Numbered from the stretch's first letter, positions 46,485 to 56,737 are shown. The stretch: DNA of 64,000 bases from Streptomyces sp. CG1 (GCF_041080625.1 NZ_CP163518.1:62001-126000); one strand, 5' to 3'. A program made the numbers and translations. Notes: generated from the letters alone by a model not told the origin.

Positions 46485-46488
<4 letters not shown>

Positions 46489-48158
46489 GCTGCTGCTCCG
46501 TCGGTGTAGACCGGCTGCCACATGGCCTGGCGGACAGCCTCCGCGATATCGACCGGTTTGGAGGTGGCCACGCCGTCGTCGAGGGCCGCCGCGACCACCG
46601 CGGTCGCGGTGATCGCGGACGACTCCCGCAGGTCGTCCACGGGCGGTAGCAGGGAGGCACCCGGCCCCGAGGGGTCGACCTGGTCGGCGACGGCCTGCGC
46701 GGCCGCGAGCAGCATGCCCGCGGTCACCTGGGACGCACCGGAGACGATCGTGCCCAGGCCCAGGCCGGGGTACAGCAGCGCGTTGTTGGCCTGCCCGATC
46801 TGGTAGGTCACGCCGTCGTATTCGACGGGCTCGACGGGGATGCCGGTCGCGACGAGCGCCTTCCCCCTGGACCAGGCGATGACGTCGGCGGGCATGGCCT
46901 CGATCCGGGAGGTGGGGTTGGAGATCGGGAAGATGATCGGCCGCTCGGTGCCCTCGGACATGGCCTCGACGACCTCACGCGTGAACGCGCCATGCGCGGT
47001 GGAGGTGCCCAGCAGTATGGTCGGCTCGACCCTGCGCACCGTTTCCAGCAGTGAGACCTGACCATCGCTCCGCTCCCAGTCCGCGACCTCGGCCGGATCA
47101 CGCGCGTAGGTCTGCTGGAAGTCGCGCAGGTCGGTCATGTCCCGGATGAGCAGTCCCTGTTTGTCGACGAGCCACACCTGTGTGGCGGCGCGCTCCGCGT
47201 CCGCGCCGTCGCGGATCATCGTGTCGCGCAGTTGGTCGGCGATGCCCACGCCAGCGGTCCCGGCGCCGAAGACGACCAGTTTCTGGTCACGCATCCGCAC
47301 ACCGCTGACCTTGACGGCAGACAGGGCCGCGGCCAGTGTGATGGCTCCGGTGCCCTGCATGTCGTCGTTGAAGATCCGGTAGCGGCCGCCGTACTGCTCC
47401 AGGATCCGCCGTGCGTTGCTGGGACCGAAGTCCTCGAAGTGCAGGAGCGCGTCGGGGAACGCGGACGACGCCGTCTCCAGGTACTTCTCGATGAACGAGT
47501 CGTAGTCGGCACCACGGACGCGGGGATGCCGGTTGCCCAGGTACAGCGGGTCCTCCTGGAGCGATACGCGGTCCGTACCCACGTCCAGCGACACGGGAAC
47601 GACACGGCTCGGGTCGATGCCCGCGGCCGCGGTGTAGACCGCGAGCTTCCCGACCGAGATCTGGATCCCGTTCACACCCCAGTCCCCGATGCCCAGGATC
47701 TCCTCCGCGTCGGTGCACACGATCAGGTCGACGTCCTCGGGCCCGAGTTGAAGCGTGGCGAAGGCCTTCTCCATGTCGTCGGGCCGGTCGACGGACAGGA
47801 AGATGCCGCGCGGGCGTCGGTACTCGTGGGAGTACTTTTCGATCGCTTCGCCCACGGTGGGGTCGTAGACGATCGGCAGCAGCTCGGCCAGGTGCTCGGT
47901 GAGTACCTTGAAGTACAGGGTTTCATTGCGGTCGTGCAGCTGTTCCAGGTACACATTCTTGGCGAGGTCGCTGCTCTGAGCCTGCATCTGCTGGTAGGCA
48001 CGCTGAGCCTGCCGGTCGAGCGTGAGCACTGCGGAGGGCAGGCGCCCCGTGAGGCCGAGGACTTCCCGTTCCTCAGGTGTGAAGGCCACGCCGCGGTTAC
48101 GCAGTGGATCGACGAGGACGCCGGGGATGGCCGGGGTCCGCGCGTGGCTGTCGGTCAT
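46485..48158 (-). CDS. NAD-dependent malic enzyme
   Basis: ATG 48158 with AGGGAG starts a 557-residue malic enzyme of the long, maeA/SfcA type: 'RNRGVAFTPEEREVLGLTGR', catalytic Tyr region 'LPIVYDPTVGEAIEKYSHEY', Lys region 'ISVGKLAVYTAAAGIDPSRV', metal site 'FEDFGPSNARRILEQY' and 'FNDDMQGTGAITLAAALSAV', and the dinucleotide fold 'VVFGAGTAGVGIADQL'. It oxidatively decarboxylates malate to pyruvate with NAD. Coupled to the fumarase gene, it converts fumarate to pyruvate in two steps, feeding gluconeogenesis or lipid precursors. Confidence 0.93.
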
Positions 48159-48390
48159 GACGATCTCCCTCTGTGCGAAAGCCGAGTCGGCTCTGCCCGG
48201 GGTGACTGCGCGGACACGCTCCATGCGGAGTGCGATCCTGATCGGAACCTGCGACGGTCGGACCGGCCCCGGGGCCCGGCGGAATATGGAGGTATGAGCC
48301 CGGCGTCCCCATGGGACGGTCACTCGCCGACGCGCGCGGCCCGGCGGGCCCGCCCCACACATCGGTGGGGACCTCATCGGTGCCAGAGTA

Positions 48391-48623
48391 TTAATTCAGG
48401 CTAACGACTCGCCGACGGGGTGCGCGACTTCGCGCTTCGGCGCGTCCCACGACCAGCACCGTCGCATCGTCGTGGCCTCGGACGCTGCATCGAGTACCCG
48501 GTCCGCGGTCGCGTTGGCGTCCAGCCCGCCGCGCAGGGCCTGGGCGGCGGGCCGTCCGGCCCGCTCCAGCCCGGGCCCGTCGAGCGACGGGCCCGGGCCC
48601 TCGACGACAACGGCGGTGACCAT
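48391..48623 (-). pseudogene. PP2C phosphatase C-terminal fragment
   Basis: Reverse frames give 'RPAAQALRGGLDANATADRV', 'LDAAS' and, after a frameshift at about 48470, 'GHDDATVLVVGRAEARS'. The 'DDATVLVV' motif is the last metal-binding block of SpoIIE-type PP2C proteins. Only about 70 residues remain. Confidence 0.5.
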
Positions 48624-49140
48624 CCGCCGGCGCGCTGTCGCGCTGCGGCCTCCGACCGGGCCAGGGGAAAGACCGGCATGGCGAGGTCATGGCCGTACCG
48701 GGGACACAGTGACGTCCTGACGCGGGCGGCGGATGTATTCCTGCCGATGCGGAAGGTGCTGCGCCTTGCCGGTGCGGAGGGCCTCGGAGAGGGTGCTCAG
48801 CGCACCGACGTGCCGTGCGCGGCGTCGGCCCGCCGCAGCGGGATCCCGCCGTCGAGGGCGACGCGCAGTCGCCCTTCGCCGACCGACACCGGAAAGGCAC
48901 CGGTACCGCCCAAGGCCGCGGCGAGCCGTGTCGGTACGGCCTGCCGCAGCCCCTGCTCGGTGGCTGCGGTGAGTGGACTCGTCGGACCACCCAGCCTCGA
49001 CGCCACCGAGGCCGCCGAGGCCGCCCAGGTCGCTTCCCGCGTTCAGGGGTGCCTCCACACCGACTGCCACGTGGTCCGCCCGGCGTGATGGCCATCGCGG
49101 CGTCGAGGGAGTCGACGGGGCGGCAGTCGCGCGGATCGCG
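48624..49140. other. Stretch with unidentified coding remnants
   Basis: A reverse frame at about 48797-49006 ('LRQAVPTRLAAALGGTGAFP', 'VSVGEGRLRVALDGGIPLR') and the following 'STLSEALRTGKAQHLPHRQE' in another frame look coding, but no family is recognised and the frames do not join. Probably one decayed gene between the PP2C fragment and the TetR gene. Confidence 0.3.
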
Positions 49141-49725
49141 TCAGCTCGTCACGACGCCGTGCAGGAGCAGGTCGATGAGTCTGGTGGCCAGGTCGCGTCG
49201 TTCTTCGCTGGCGGCCATGAGGCTGATTCCACCGAGGGCCATCAGCACGTCCTGCGCCTCGACCCCTGGCCGTGCCACCGACTGCCCCTCCGCGGCGCCG
49301 AGCAGGTGGGCGATGGCGTCGGCGAGCAGTGACCGGGTGTGTACCTTCTCGCTCTCGTCGGTGAGGACCACGGCCAGCGCGTCGGCCATGCCCTGCTTGG
49401 CGGCCATGAAGTCGATGAAGCGCTCCATCCAGGTCCGCAGCGCGTCCACCGGTGACTGTGTGGCGGTGAGGTGCTGTGCCGCCTCGCACAGGCGCTGTAC
49501 TTCTTGTCGGTAGATCGCCTCGATCAGCAGTTCCTTGGAGGGGAACCGGCGGTAGAGGGTGCCGACGCCGACACCTGCCGCACGGGCGATGTCCTTGACC
49601 GAGGCGCCCGCTCCCTCACGGGCGAAGGCGTCCGCTGCCGCCTCCAGCAGTCGGTCCTCATTGCGTTGCGCGTCGGCGCGCAGCGGCCTGCCGGGCCGCG
49701 CCGAGCCCCCCTCGATGCCGGTCAC
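49141..49725 (-). CDS. TetR/AcrR family regulator
   Basis: A 194-residue regulator with N-terminal HTH: 'DRLLEAAADAFAREGAGASV', 'KDIARAAGVGVGTLYRRFPS'. The C-terminal part ('WMERFIDFMAAKQGMADALA', 'EAQDVLMALGGISLMAASEE') fits the SbtR-like ligand domain common in actinomycetes. It is divergent from an SDR gene, with two dyads in the spacer. Family members are repressors; the SDR genes to the right are the likely targets. Confidence 0.9.
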   Translation of the reverse strand: MTGIEGGSARPGRPLRADAQRNEDRLLEAAADAFAREGAGASVKDIARAAGVGVGTLYRRFPSKELLIEAIYRQEVQRLCEAAQHLTATQSPVDALRTWMERFIDFMAAKQGMADALAVVLTDESEKVHTRSLLADAIAHLLGAAEGQSVARPGVEAQDVLMALGGISLMAASEERRDLATRLIDLLLHGVVTS

Positions 49726-49756
49726 CGCCGACTCCCTTCCTCGTCACACTTGCAAC

Positions 49757-49770
49757 CGGAACCGGTTCCG
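49757..49770. promoter_or_regulatory. Operator dyad 1, TetR-SDR spacer
   Basis: CGGAACCGGTTCCG is a perfect 14-bp palindrome in the 161-bp divergent spacer, 32 bp from the TetR start. It shares the GGAACC-GTTCC core with the dyad at 49790. Confidence 0.65.
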
Positions 49771-49789
49771 CTTACTCTCGATGACGTAA

Positions 49790-49805
49790 CCGGAACCAGT
49801 TCCGG
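49790..49805. promoter_or_regulatory. Operator dyad 2, TetR-SDR spacer
   Basis: CCGGAACCAGTTCCGG has 7-bp arms around a CA centre. Its centre is about 34 bp from that of the first dyad, roughly three helical turns, so two dimers could bind on one DNA face. Confidence 0.65.
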
Positions 49806-49886
49806 ATATGAGGGTACGACACCCCCTGGCCGCGCGCCATCGGACGCGCACTCGCCTCCCGTTCCCGTCGCCTTCCTGGAGAACCC

Positions 49887-50846
49887 ATGACCGACAGCCT
49901 CCTCACGACCCCGTTCGGGGCGCAGACCACCGCCGCCGAGGTACTGGCAGGCATCGGCCTGAGCGGCCAGCGCGCCATCATCACCGGGGGCACTTCCGGC
50001 ATCGGACGTGAAACCGCCCGCGTCCTGGCCGCCGCCGGCGCCGCGGTGACCATCGGCGTCCGCGACCTGGCCGCCGGCGTGCGGGTCGCGGAGGAGATCG
50101 CACCGGCAAACGGTCCGGGAACGGTCGACGCCGCGCCGCTCGACCTCGTCGATCAGAAATCGGTGCACGCCTTTGTGGCGGCGTGGCGGGGGCCGCTGCA
50201 CATCCTGGTCCTCAACGCCGGCGTGATGGCCTCGCCGCTGGAGCGGACGAAGGAAGGCTGGGAAATGCAGTTCGCCACCAACCACCTCGGCCACTTCGCC
50301 CTCGCCACCGGCCTGCACAGCGCACTGACAGCAGCCCACGGTGCACGCGTGGTCGCCGTCAGCTCTGTCGGCCACGTCAACGGCGGCGTGATCTTCGACG
50401 ACATCAACTTCGAGCAGCGCCCCTACGACCCATGGGCTGCCTACAGTCAGTCCAAGACCGCCAATGTCCTGTTCGCGGTCGAGGCGGGCCGCCGCTGGGC
50501 GACCGACCTCATCGCCGTCAACGCCCTCAACCCGGGCCGCATCACCAGCACCCGGCTCGGCCGCCACATCGGGGACATCTCCAACAGCCCGGCCTCGTTC
50601 GACCCCACCAGCACCGACGTGTCCTGGAAGAACATCGAGCAGGGTGCCGCGACCTCGGTACTGCTCGCCGCCTCTCCGTTGGCCAAGGGCGTGACCGGCC
50701 GGTACTTCGAGGACTGCAACGAGGCCGGCCCGCACCGGCCTGGTGTGCGCCGAGGAGTCGCCGCCCACGCGGTGGACCTTCACAACGCGGCCCGCCTGTG
50801 GCAGGTCTCCCTCGACATGCTCACGGCCGTCTCCACGGCCGCCTGA
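49887..50846 (+). CDS. SDR family NAD(P)-dependent oxidoreductase (retinol-dehydrogenase/WWOX-like)
   Basis: A 319-residue classical/extended SDR: cofactor motif 'IITGGTSGIGRETARVLAAA', 'ILVLNAGVMASPLERTKEGW', 'QFATNHLGHFALATGL', catalytic Ser in 'VVAVSSVGHVNGG', catalytic Tyr-x-x-x-Lys in 'AAYSQSKTANVLFAVEA'. The Arg in 'GVRDLAAGV' after strand 2 favours NADP. Soluble, no signal. It is the first gene to the right of the divergent TetR regulator and probably its main target. Substrate unknown. Confidence 0.9.
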   Translation: MTDSLLTTPFGAQTTAAEVLAGIGLSGQRAIITGGTSGIGRETARVLAAAGAAVTIGVRDLAAGVRVAEEIAPANGPGTVDAAPLDLVDQKSVHAFVAAWRGPLHILVLNAGVMASPLERTKEGWEMQFATNHLGHFALATGLHSALTAAHGARVVAVSSVGHVNGGVIFDDINFEQRPYDPWAAYSQSKTANVLFAVEAGRRWATDLIAVNALNPGRITSTRLGRHIGDISNSPASFDPTSTDVSWKNIEQGAATSVLLAASPLAKGVTGRYFEDCNEAGPHRPGVRRGVAAHAVDLHNAARLWQVSLDMLTAVSTAA

Positions 50847-50969
50847 CGGCACCGTCCAGCACCAGCAGCCGCGGGCTCGCAACGGGCGCCGGGCGGCCAT
50901 CACCGCATCGCCGCCGTCGCGCATTCCCACCCCCCGGTTTCGATCTCGATCCAGATCAAGGAGACAGTC

Positions 50970-51646
50970 ATGTCCGCACGTCTGCAGAACACCGTTGCCC
51001 TGGTGACCGGCGCCAGCAGCGGCATCGGCGAGGCAACCGCCCTGGGCCTCGCTGCGGAGTGCGCCGCCGTCGCCCTGGTCGCCCGGCGCCGTGACCGGCT
51101 CGAGGAATTGGCCGGCAAGATACGCGCCGAGGGCGGGGCTGCCCTCGGGGTGGATGCCGACATCACGGACCCGGAAGAGGCGACGGCCGCCGTGGAACGT
51201 GTGGTGGTCGAACTCGGCCCCCTGGACATCCTCGTCAACAACGCTGGTGTGGGCATGGCCGGACCGGTCCTGAACGCGCCGGCCCAGGAATGGGAGCGCA
51301 TGTCGCGGACCTGGTCAACATCAGCTCCACCGCGGGACGTGTGGCACGGCCGGGCACGGCGGTCTACAGCATGACCAAGTTCGGTGTGAACGGGTTCACC
51401 GAGGCCCTGCGCCAGGAGGTCATGCGGCGGCGACTGCGCGTGAGCGTGGTCGAACCCGGGACGGTGGACACCGAGTTCGTCACGCACTCGCGGAACGAGA
51501 TCAGAGCGTCGTTGGGCCGGCAGCTGGCTGGGATGGAGATGCTGCGCCCCGAGGACGTCGCGGACACGGTCGCCTTCGTCGTCACGCGTGACCGCAGGGT
51601 GTCCGTCAACGAAGTCCTCGTCCGCGCTTCCGAGCAGACCTGGTAG
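50970..51646 (+). pseudogene. Classical SDR oxidoreductase with internal deletion and frameshift
   Basis: The N-terminal frame is a good SDR ('VALVTGASSGIGEATALGLA', 'LGPLDILVNNAGVGMAGPVL', 'AQEWERM'). At about 51302 the frame changes and about 30 residues are missing (the 'N-V-x-G' helix region), after which 'VADLVNISSTAGRVARPGTA' and 'VYSMTKFGVNGFTEALRQEV' carry the catalytic Ser and Tyr/Lys. The end 'ADTVAFVVTRDRRVSVNEVL' is normal. Active-site residues survive but the fold cannot. It follows the intact SDR by 123 bp and was probably part of the same TetR-controlled unit. Confidence 0.8.
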
Positions 51647-51668
51647 GTCCCTCGCGGCGCCGCACCGG

Positions 51669-52721
51669 TCAGAACCCGTCGACCTCCACGACAGCCGCCG
51701 CGAACCCCTGCGGGTCCTCCTGCGGAACGTTGTGCCCTACGTCCAGGGTTCGGTGCGCGTACTTGCCTGCGAACTTCTTGCGATACGCGGACCCGTTCCC
51801 CGGAGGGGTGAACGGATCGTGCGCTCCGTCGATGGTGATCGTCGGCACCTTGATGACCGGCGCCGCGGCCAGACGCTTTTCCAGCTCGTCATACCGCGGC
51901 TGACCCTTCGCGAGCCCAAGGCGCCAGCGGTAGTTGTCGATCACGATGCTGACGTAATCGGGGTTGCCGAATGCCGCTGCCGTCCGATCGAAGGTTGCCT
52001 CGTCGAAGTTCCAGGTCGGGGAGTTGAACTTCCAGACCAGTCTGGCCAGATCGCGCCGGTACTCCTGGAGGCCGAGTACGCCTCTTCCGGTAGAGAAGTA
52101 GTACTGATACCACCAGGCCCATTCGCTCTTCGGCGGCGTCGGCATCTTGTTGGCCTCGACATTCACAATGAGGTAGCCGGTCACCGAGATCAGCGCTTTG
52201 CAGCGCTCCGGCCAGAGGGCCGCAATGATGTCGCCCGTCCGCGATCCCCAGTCGTACCCGGCGAGAACGGCCTTGTCGATCTTCAGGGCGTCCATCAGCG
52301 CGACGATGTCGACGGCGAACGCCGACTGTTGTGCGTTCCTGGGCGTTTTGCTCGACAGGAATCGCGTGGTGCCATGGCCGCGCAGATAGGGGACGATCAC
52401 CCTGTACCCCTTGGCCGCGAGCAATGGCGTGACCGCCTCGTAGCTGTGAATGTCGTAGGGCCAGCCGTGCATGAGCAGGACCGCCTGCCCATTCGCCGGT
52501 CCGGCTTCGACGTACCCCACGTCGAGTTCCCCGGCGTGGATCTGCTTCACCGGGCCAAACGACGTCCGTTTCGCAGGATCGACCCCGGGATGAGCCATGT
52601 GTTCTCGCGATTCCGACTGTGCCTGCGCAGTGTCCCCCATGGCGAACTGGGCCGTCACGGCGGTTGCGGCTGCGGCTCCGAGGAATTGACGACGGCTATG
52701 CATGGGTCCGCGCATTTCCAT
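51669..52721 (-). CDS. Tat-exported alpha/beta hydrolase, epoxide-hydrolase-like
   Basis: ATG 52721 sits 8 bp after AAGGAG. The N-terminus 'MHSRRQFLGAAAATAVTAQF' is a twin-arginine signal. The hydrolase core has the 'LLMHGWPYDIHSYEAV' oxyanion loop and the nucleophile elbow 'AGYDWGSRTGD' with Asp instead of Ser. A C-terminal 'TLDVGHNVPQEDPQGF' supplies the His. Asp nucleophile plus 'HGWP' place it with epoxide hydrolases and haloalkane dehalogenases, via a covalent ester intermediate. Substrate unknown; export suggests an environmental compound. Confidence 0.88.
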   Translation of the reverse strand: MEMRGPMHSRRQFLGAAAATAVTAQFAMGDTAQAQSESREHMAHPGVDPAKRTSFGPVKQIHAGELDVGYVEAGPANGQAVLLMHGWPYDIHSYEAVTPLLAAKGYRVIVPYLRGHGTTRFLSSKTPRNAQQSAFAVDIVALMDALKIDKAVLAGYDWGSRTGDIIAALWPERCKALISVTGYLIVNVEANKMPTPPKSEWAWWYQYYFSTGRGVLGLQEYRRDLARLVWKFNSPTWNFDEATFDRTAAAFGNPDYVSIVIDNYRWRLGLAKGQPRYDELEKRLAAAPVIKVPTITIDGAHDPFTPPGNGSAYRKKFAGKYAHRTLDVGHNVPQEDPQGFAAAVVEVDGF

Positions 52722-52993
52722 CGGTGAATCTCCTTGTTCGAGGAGGGCGCGGGCAGGCCACGGACGGCGTGACGCCGAGGGAGGGGCCGGCAGTCGGATG
52801 TGTGATCTCCGTGGTCGAGGACCTTCATGGCCGGGCTCTCACGCCGCTTCGCTCCTCTGCCATGGAACACTCGTATGGCTGACGTCGCAACGTGACGGGA
52901 CATGTGCACATTGCTCCGTCTGAGTGATTCCAGTGGTCACCCGGCATGCGGTCGACATAGGGGCTGTCTCACGTGGTGTGAAGTCTGTGCGGC
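52722..52993. other. Intergenic stretch
   Basis: Holds the ribosome site and presumably the promoter of the leftward hydrolase gene. No coding sequence recognised before the IS5 fragment. Confidence 0.3.
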
Positions 52994-53170
52994 ATGATGC
53001 CGGTCGTGGGTACTGATCTGTCGCAGCGTCTGGTTCCTGACGAACTCTGGGAGCTGGTCCCCCCGTTGCTGCCGTCGTTCACTGCTCGTCCGCCGGGTGG
53101 TGGGACCGCTCCGTGTGATGAGCGGGCCGTGTTCACTGCTGTGGTGTACGTGCTGACGGGGCTTCCACCT
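52994..53170 (+). pseudogene. IS5 family transposase N-terminal fragment
   Basis: The frame reads 'GTDLSQRLVPDELWELVPPL', 'LPSFTARPPGGGTAPCDERA', 'VFTAVVYVLTG', the start of an IS5-type transposase. Coding stops at the TGA formed exactly at the edge of the IS3 remnant (53171). The DDE domain is gone. Confidence 0.7.
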
Positions 53171-54010
53171 TGATCGTGGACACCGGTTGTCATGCAGCGA
53201 TGGTCAGCGTAGTTGATCTCTGTTCGAGTACGACCGGTGCGAGGTAGCCAATCGTGGAATGCCGGCGCCGGTGGTTGTAGAAGCCGAGCCAGCGGAAGAC
53301 CGCGAGCCACGCGGCCTGTTCCGTCGGCCAGCCGCGCCGGCCGGGCAGGATCTCCCGCTTCAGCGAGGCGAAGAACGACTCCGCGGCAGCGTTGTCCGCG
53401 GAGGTGCCGACTGCTCCCGTGGAGCGGCGGATCCCGTCCCGGTGGCAGGCGTCGGCGAATGCCTTCGACCCGTACTGAGCACCGTCATCGCTGTGAAAAA
53501 TGAGGTCGTTCACCTGGCCGCCGCGAGTGCGGACGGCCGCGTTGAGCGCGTCGGTGACGAGTTCGGCCCACATGTAATCGGCTCTCGACCAGCCCGGCAG
53601 GCGGCGGGAGTACACGTCGATGACGGTGGCCAGATACACGAACGTCCCGCCGGCGATGGGGAGGTAGGTGATGTCACCAACCCAGGCCCGGTTGGGGACG
53701 GATTCGGTGAAGTTGCGCCGCAGCAGATCGGGCACCGCCTGGACGGCGGGGTCCGCAATGGTGGTGCGGTGCCGTCGCCTCAACCTCCTTCCTTGGATCG
53801 CGTGTTGGCGCATGAGCCGCTCGACGCGCCTGCGGTTCACAATCAAGCCGTTCACGCGAAGCTCGGCGGTGATCCGCTTGGCCCCGTACGTCCTCCCGGA
53901 CTCTGCGTGGACCTTGCGTATCCGTCGGGTGAGTGCGGCGTCCGCGGCCTTCTTCGCGGCGCGGGCCGGCGCGGTCTTCAGCCACCGGTAGAATCCGGAA
54001 ACGGTCCGTC
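53171..54010 (-). mobile_element. IS3 family element remnant with truncated orfB transposase
   Basis: The reverse frame encodes an IS3-type OrfB from about 54010 to 53190: 'GFYRWLKTAPARAAKKAADA', 'RRIRKVHAESGRTYGAKRIT', 'NRAWVGDITYLPIAGGTFVY' (first D), 'DLIFHSDDGAQYGSKAFADA' (second D), 'DNAAAESFFASLKREILPGR' (E). The catalytic triad is complete but the N-terminus and orfA are absent. The right terminus TGATCGTGGACACC begins at 53171 and abuts the IS5 fragment. The left terminus is missing, so the element cannot move by itself. Confidence 0.8.
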
Positions 54011-54459
54011 GAACCTCTCGAGGACCTCACCTGCCACAGGACTCGTCGTCGCGATAGCCAATGTCCACCGTATGACCAGATGATATAGCTCGCAATTCAC
54101 CCATTTGGGCCACCATGCGACACCCGGCGCGGCACGCCAACTGTTGGGTGCCGTACATCCAGCTCGGCGAGATCCTCGCGGTCCACGGCGACGGTCTGTC
54201 GAGCGGCTATCACACCCGCCACCGGTCCCCCTCCATGGCAACGAATGCGCGGCAAGCAGAGACACGCGAACATGGTGATCCGGGACATACGGCGGACGCG
54301 GAGCATTGCGACTTCCGCGAAGGAGGTCCGCGCGACTCCGCGGAGCCGACCGGACGGGGCAGTCGGGGTGACTGCGGCCGACGCCTTCCGCACGATCGTC
54401 ACTGTTCTCAATCGCCGAACGGGCCAAGTTCACCTTGCACGCCGAGGAAGTGGAAGCAC
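54011..54459. other. Gene-free stretch upstream of the secreted hydrolase
   Basis: Frames here are shadow-like with no domain. The promoter of the following hydrolase is expected toward the right end. GAGGAAG at about 54443-54449 is its ribosome site. Confidence 0.3.
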
Positions 54460-55302
54460 ATGACCGTCTCCGGAATGCTGACATCGGGCCAGGGCAGACT
54501 GGCCCTTGGAGTGGCGGTCCTCTCCGCCCTGACAGTGCTGCCGACTCACGCCACAGACGATATCGGTCGGGCCCCGGCGGCCCAGAAGCCAACCGTGGTG
54601 CTCGTACACGGGGCATTCGCCGACGGGTCCGGCTGGAACGCAGTGGTACAGCGCCTGCAGCAGGACGGCTATCAGGTCATCGCCCCGCCGAACACGCTGC
54701 GCGGCATACCCCAGGACTCGTCGTACCTGAACAGCCTCCTCAAGACCATCAAGGGGCCGATCGTCCTCGTCGGACACTCCTACGCCGGCGAGGTGATCTC
54801 ACAGGCGGCCGCCGGCGTCGACGACGTCAGGGCACTCGTGTACATCAACGCGATCATGCCGGACAAGGGAGAGTCCTTCGCCAGCCTTTCCGGCAAATTC
54901 GCGGCAGCCCCGCTCACCAAGGCGCTGAGGCAAGTCCCATTCCGTAACGGCGACGGCACCACGGGCACCGACGTGTACATCCAGCCCGCCAAACTCCACG
55001 CCACCTTCGCCCAGGACCTCTCCCAGCAGCAGGCGTCCGTCCTGGCATCGACGCAGCGCCCGATCGCACAGTCGGCCTTCACCGACAAACTTACCGAAGC
55101 AGCCTGGCGGGACAAGCCCGTCTACGTGCTCGTCGGCACCCAGGACCGGGCCATCAACCCGAGCCTCGAACGGTACGAGGCCAAACGCGCACACGCACGC
55201 AAGACAGTGGAGATCAACTCCTCGCACGTGTCCTTGATCTCCCACCCCCAAGCCGTCACGGATCTCATCCTCAGCGCGGCCCACGACTCCGGCCACCAGT
55301 AG
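54460..55302 (+). CDS. Secreted alpha/beta hydrolase (serine type)
   Basis: ATG 54460 behind GAGGAAG gives a 280-residue protein with a probable signal peptide ('LALGVAVLSALTVLPTHATD'). The fold signature is 'TVVLVHGAFADGSGWNAVVQ' (oxyanion loop), nucleophile elbow 'VLVGHSYAGEVISQAAAGVD' with Ser, and 'VYVLVGTQDRAINPSLERYE' (acid) followed by 'VEINSSHVSLISHPQAVTDL' (His). This is the pattern of the salicylate-esterase/MenH-like small hydrolases common in Streptomyces. The substrate is an unknown ester or amide. Confidence 0.9.
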   Translation: MTVSGMLTSGQGRLALGVAVLSALTVLPTHATDDIGRAPAAQKPTVVLVHGAFADGSGWNAVVQRLQQDGYQVIAPPNTLRGIPQDSSYLNSLLKTIKGPIVLVGHSYAGEVISQAAAGVDDVRALVYINAIMPDKGESFASLSGKFAAAPLTKALRQVPFRNGDGTTGTDVYIQPAKLHATFAQDLSQQQASVLASTQRPIAQSAFTDKLTEAAWRDKPVYVLVGTQDRAINPSLERYEAKRAHARKTVEINSSHVSLISHPQAVTDLILSAAHDSGHQ

Positions 55303-55445
55303 ACGAACAGGCATGACCTGCCACAGTCGCGCCTTTGCCGTTCTACGGCGGGGGTGCTGTCGGCAGAATCAACGGGACCCGGAACGACCTGGAAGAATAC
55401 GTGATTCAGCGGACGTGTCAGTGACTTTGTGTAAGTCCTTGGGGG

Positions 55446-56737
55446 TCACGTGGTGTTGAGCCGGTCCTCGAAGAACGGTGAGAACTGGTTCAGCGCCTTC
55501 TTCCAGTGTGCCGCTACGTGGATGACATCGCTGGCCTTGGGGGTGATCAGCTCGCGCACCCGCGAGGTAGAGCACCTTCAGTGCGGCCTGCTCGGAGGGG
55601 AAATGCCCGCGGTTGCGGGTGGTCTTCCGCAGCCGAGCGTTGATCGACTCGATCAGGTTCGTCGAATAGACGACCTTCCTTATCTCCGGGGGGAAAGCCA
55701 GGTAAGGCGTGAACTCGCTCCGGGCGGCCTGCCAGGTCCGCACGACCGCCGGGTAGCGTTGGCCCAACTCCGAGGCACTGAACTCCTCCAGTGCCTGCTC
55801 GGCGGCCTGTTCGGTCGGCGACGTGTAGATCGCCTTCAACGCCGGAACGAGCTTGAGGTGGTCACGGCTCGAGGTGAGCCGGAGCGAGGCCCGGATCAAG
55901 TGGATCACACACGTTTGGACCGTCGCCTTGGGCCAGGTCGCAGTGACGGCTTCGGGGAGACCCTTCAGGCCGTCGCAGGCGACGATGCACACGTCCTCCA
56001 CCCCGCGGTTGCGCAGTTCGGTGAGCACTGTCATCCAGGTCGTGGCGCCTTCGCCTCCGTCGCCGACCCACAGGCCGAGGACGTCCTTGCGGCCGTCCAT
56101 GTCGACGCCGACGGCGAGGTAGACCGGCCTGGAAACCACCGATCCAGAACGGATCTTGATCCATAGGGCGTCGATGTAGATGATCGGCCAGATCGCGTCC
56201 AGCGGCCGGTTCTGCCAGGCGGCGAGCTCGTCGGCGACGGCATCGGTAACCTTGCTGATCAGGTCCGGCGAGACCTCCACGCCGTACATACCAGCGAGGG
56301 CCGTACATACCAGCGAGGTGGGAGCGGATGTCGCGCACGCTCATGCCACGGGCGTAGAGCGACAGGATCCGCTCGTTGAACCCCGCCAGCCGCCTCGCGT
56401 GCTTGGGCACCAGCTGCGGCTCGAAGGACCCCTCACGGTCCCGCGGAACCGCCACCGTCACCGCACCCGCGTCGGTCAGCACGGTCTTCGGCGAGGTGCC
56501 ATTGCGGCTGTTGCCCGAGCCACGGCCTGCCGGATCGTGCTTTTCGTAGCCCAGGTGCTCGGTCATCTAGGCTTCCAGGGCAGGCTCGAGCACCGCACGG
56601 GTCACCTCGGTCAGCAGCCCGCCCTCGCCCAGCAGGGCCGCCCCTGAGGCATCGGCACGATCCATCAGCCGCTCGACGACCTCGTCCACCAGCTTCTGCT
56701 CGACCGCCTCGGCGGCCGGGGGTTCCTTGTCTGCCAT
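55446..56737 (-). pseudogene. IS256 family transposase with three independent lesions
   Basis: The gene starts at ATG 56737 ('MADKEPPAAEAVEQKLVDEV'). Lesion 1: a TAG at 56567-56569 between 'AVLEPALEA' and '[20 protein letters not shown]', probably from GAG. Lesion 2: a 19-bp tandem duplication at 56281-56318 shifts the frame after 'HLAGMYG'. Lesion 3: a frameshift near 55563 before 'ELITPKASDVIHVAAHWKKA'. Between them the IS256 core is intact: '[20 protein letters not shown]' (D), '[20 protein letters not shown]' (D), 'FPPEIRKVVYSTNLIESINA' (E). No clear inverted repeats were located by eye. Confidence 0.85.
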
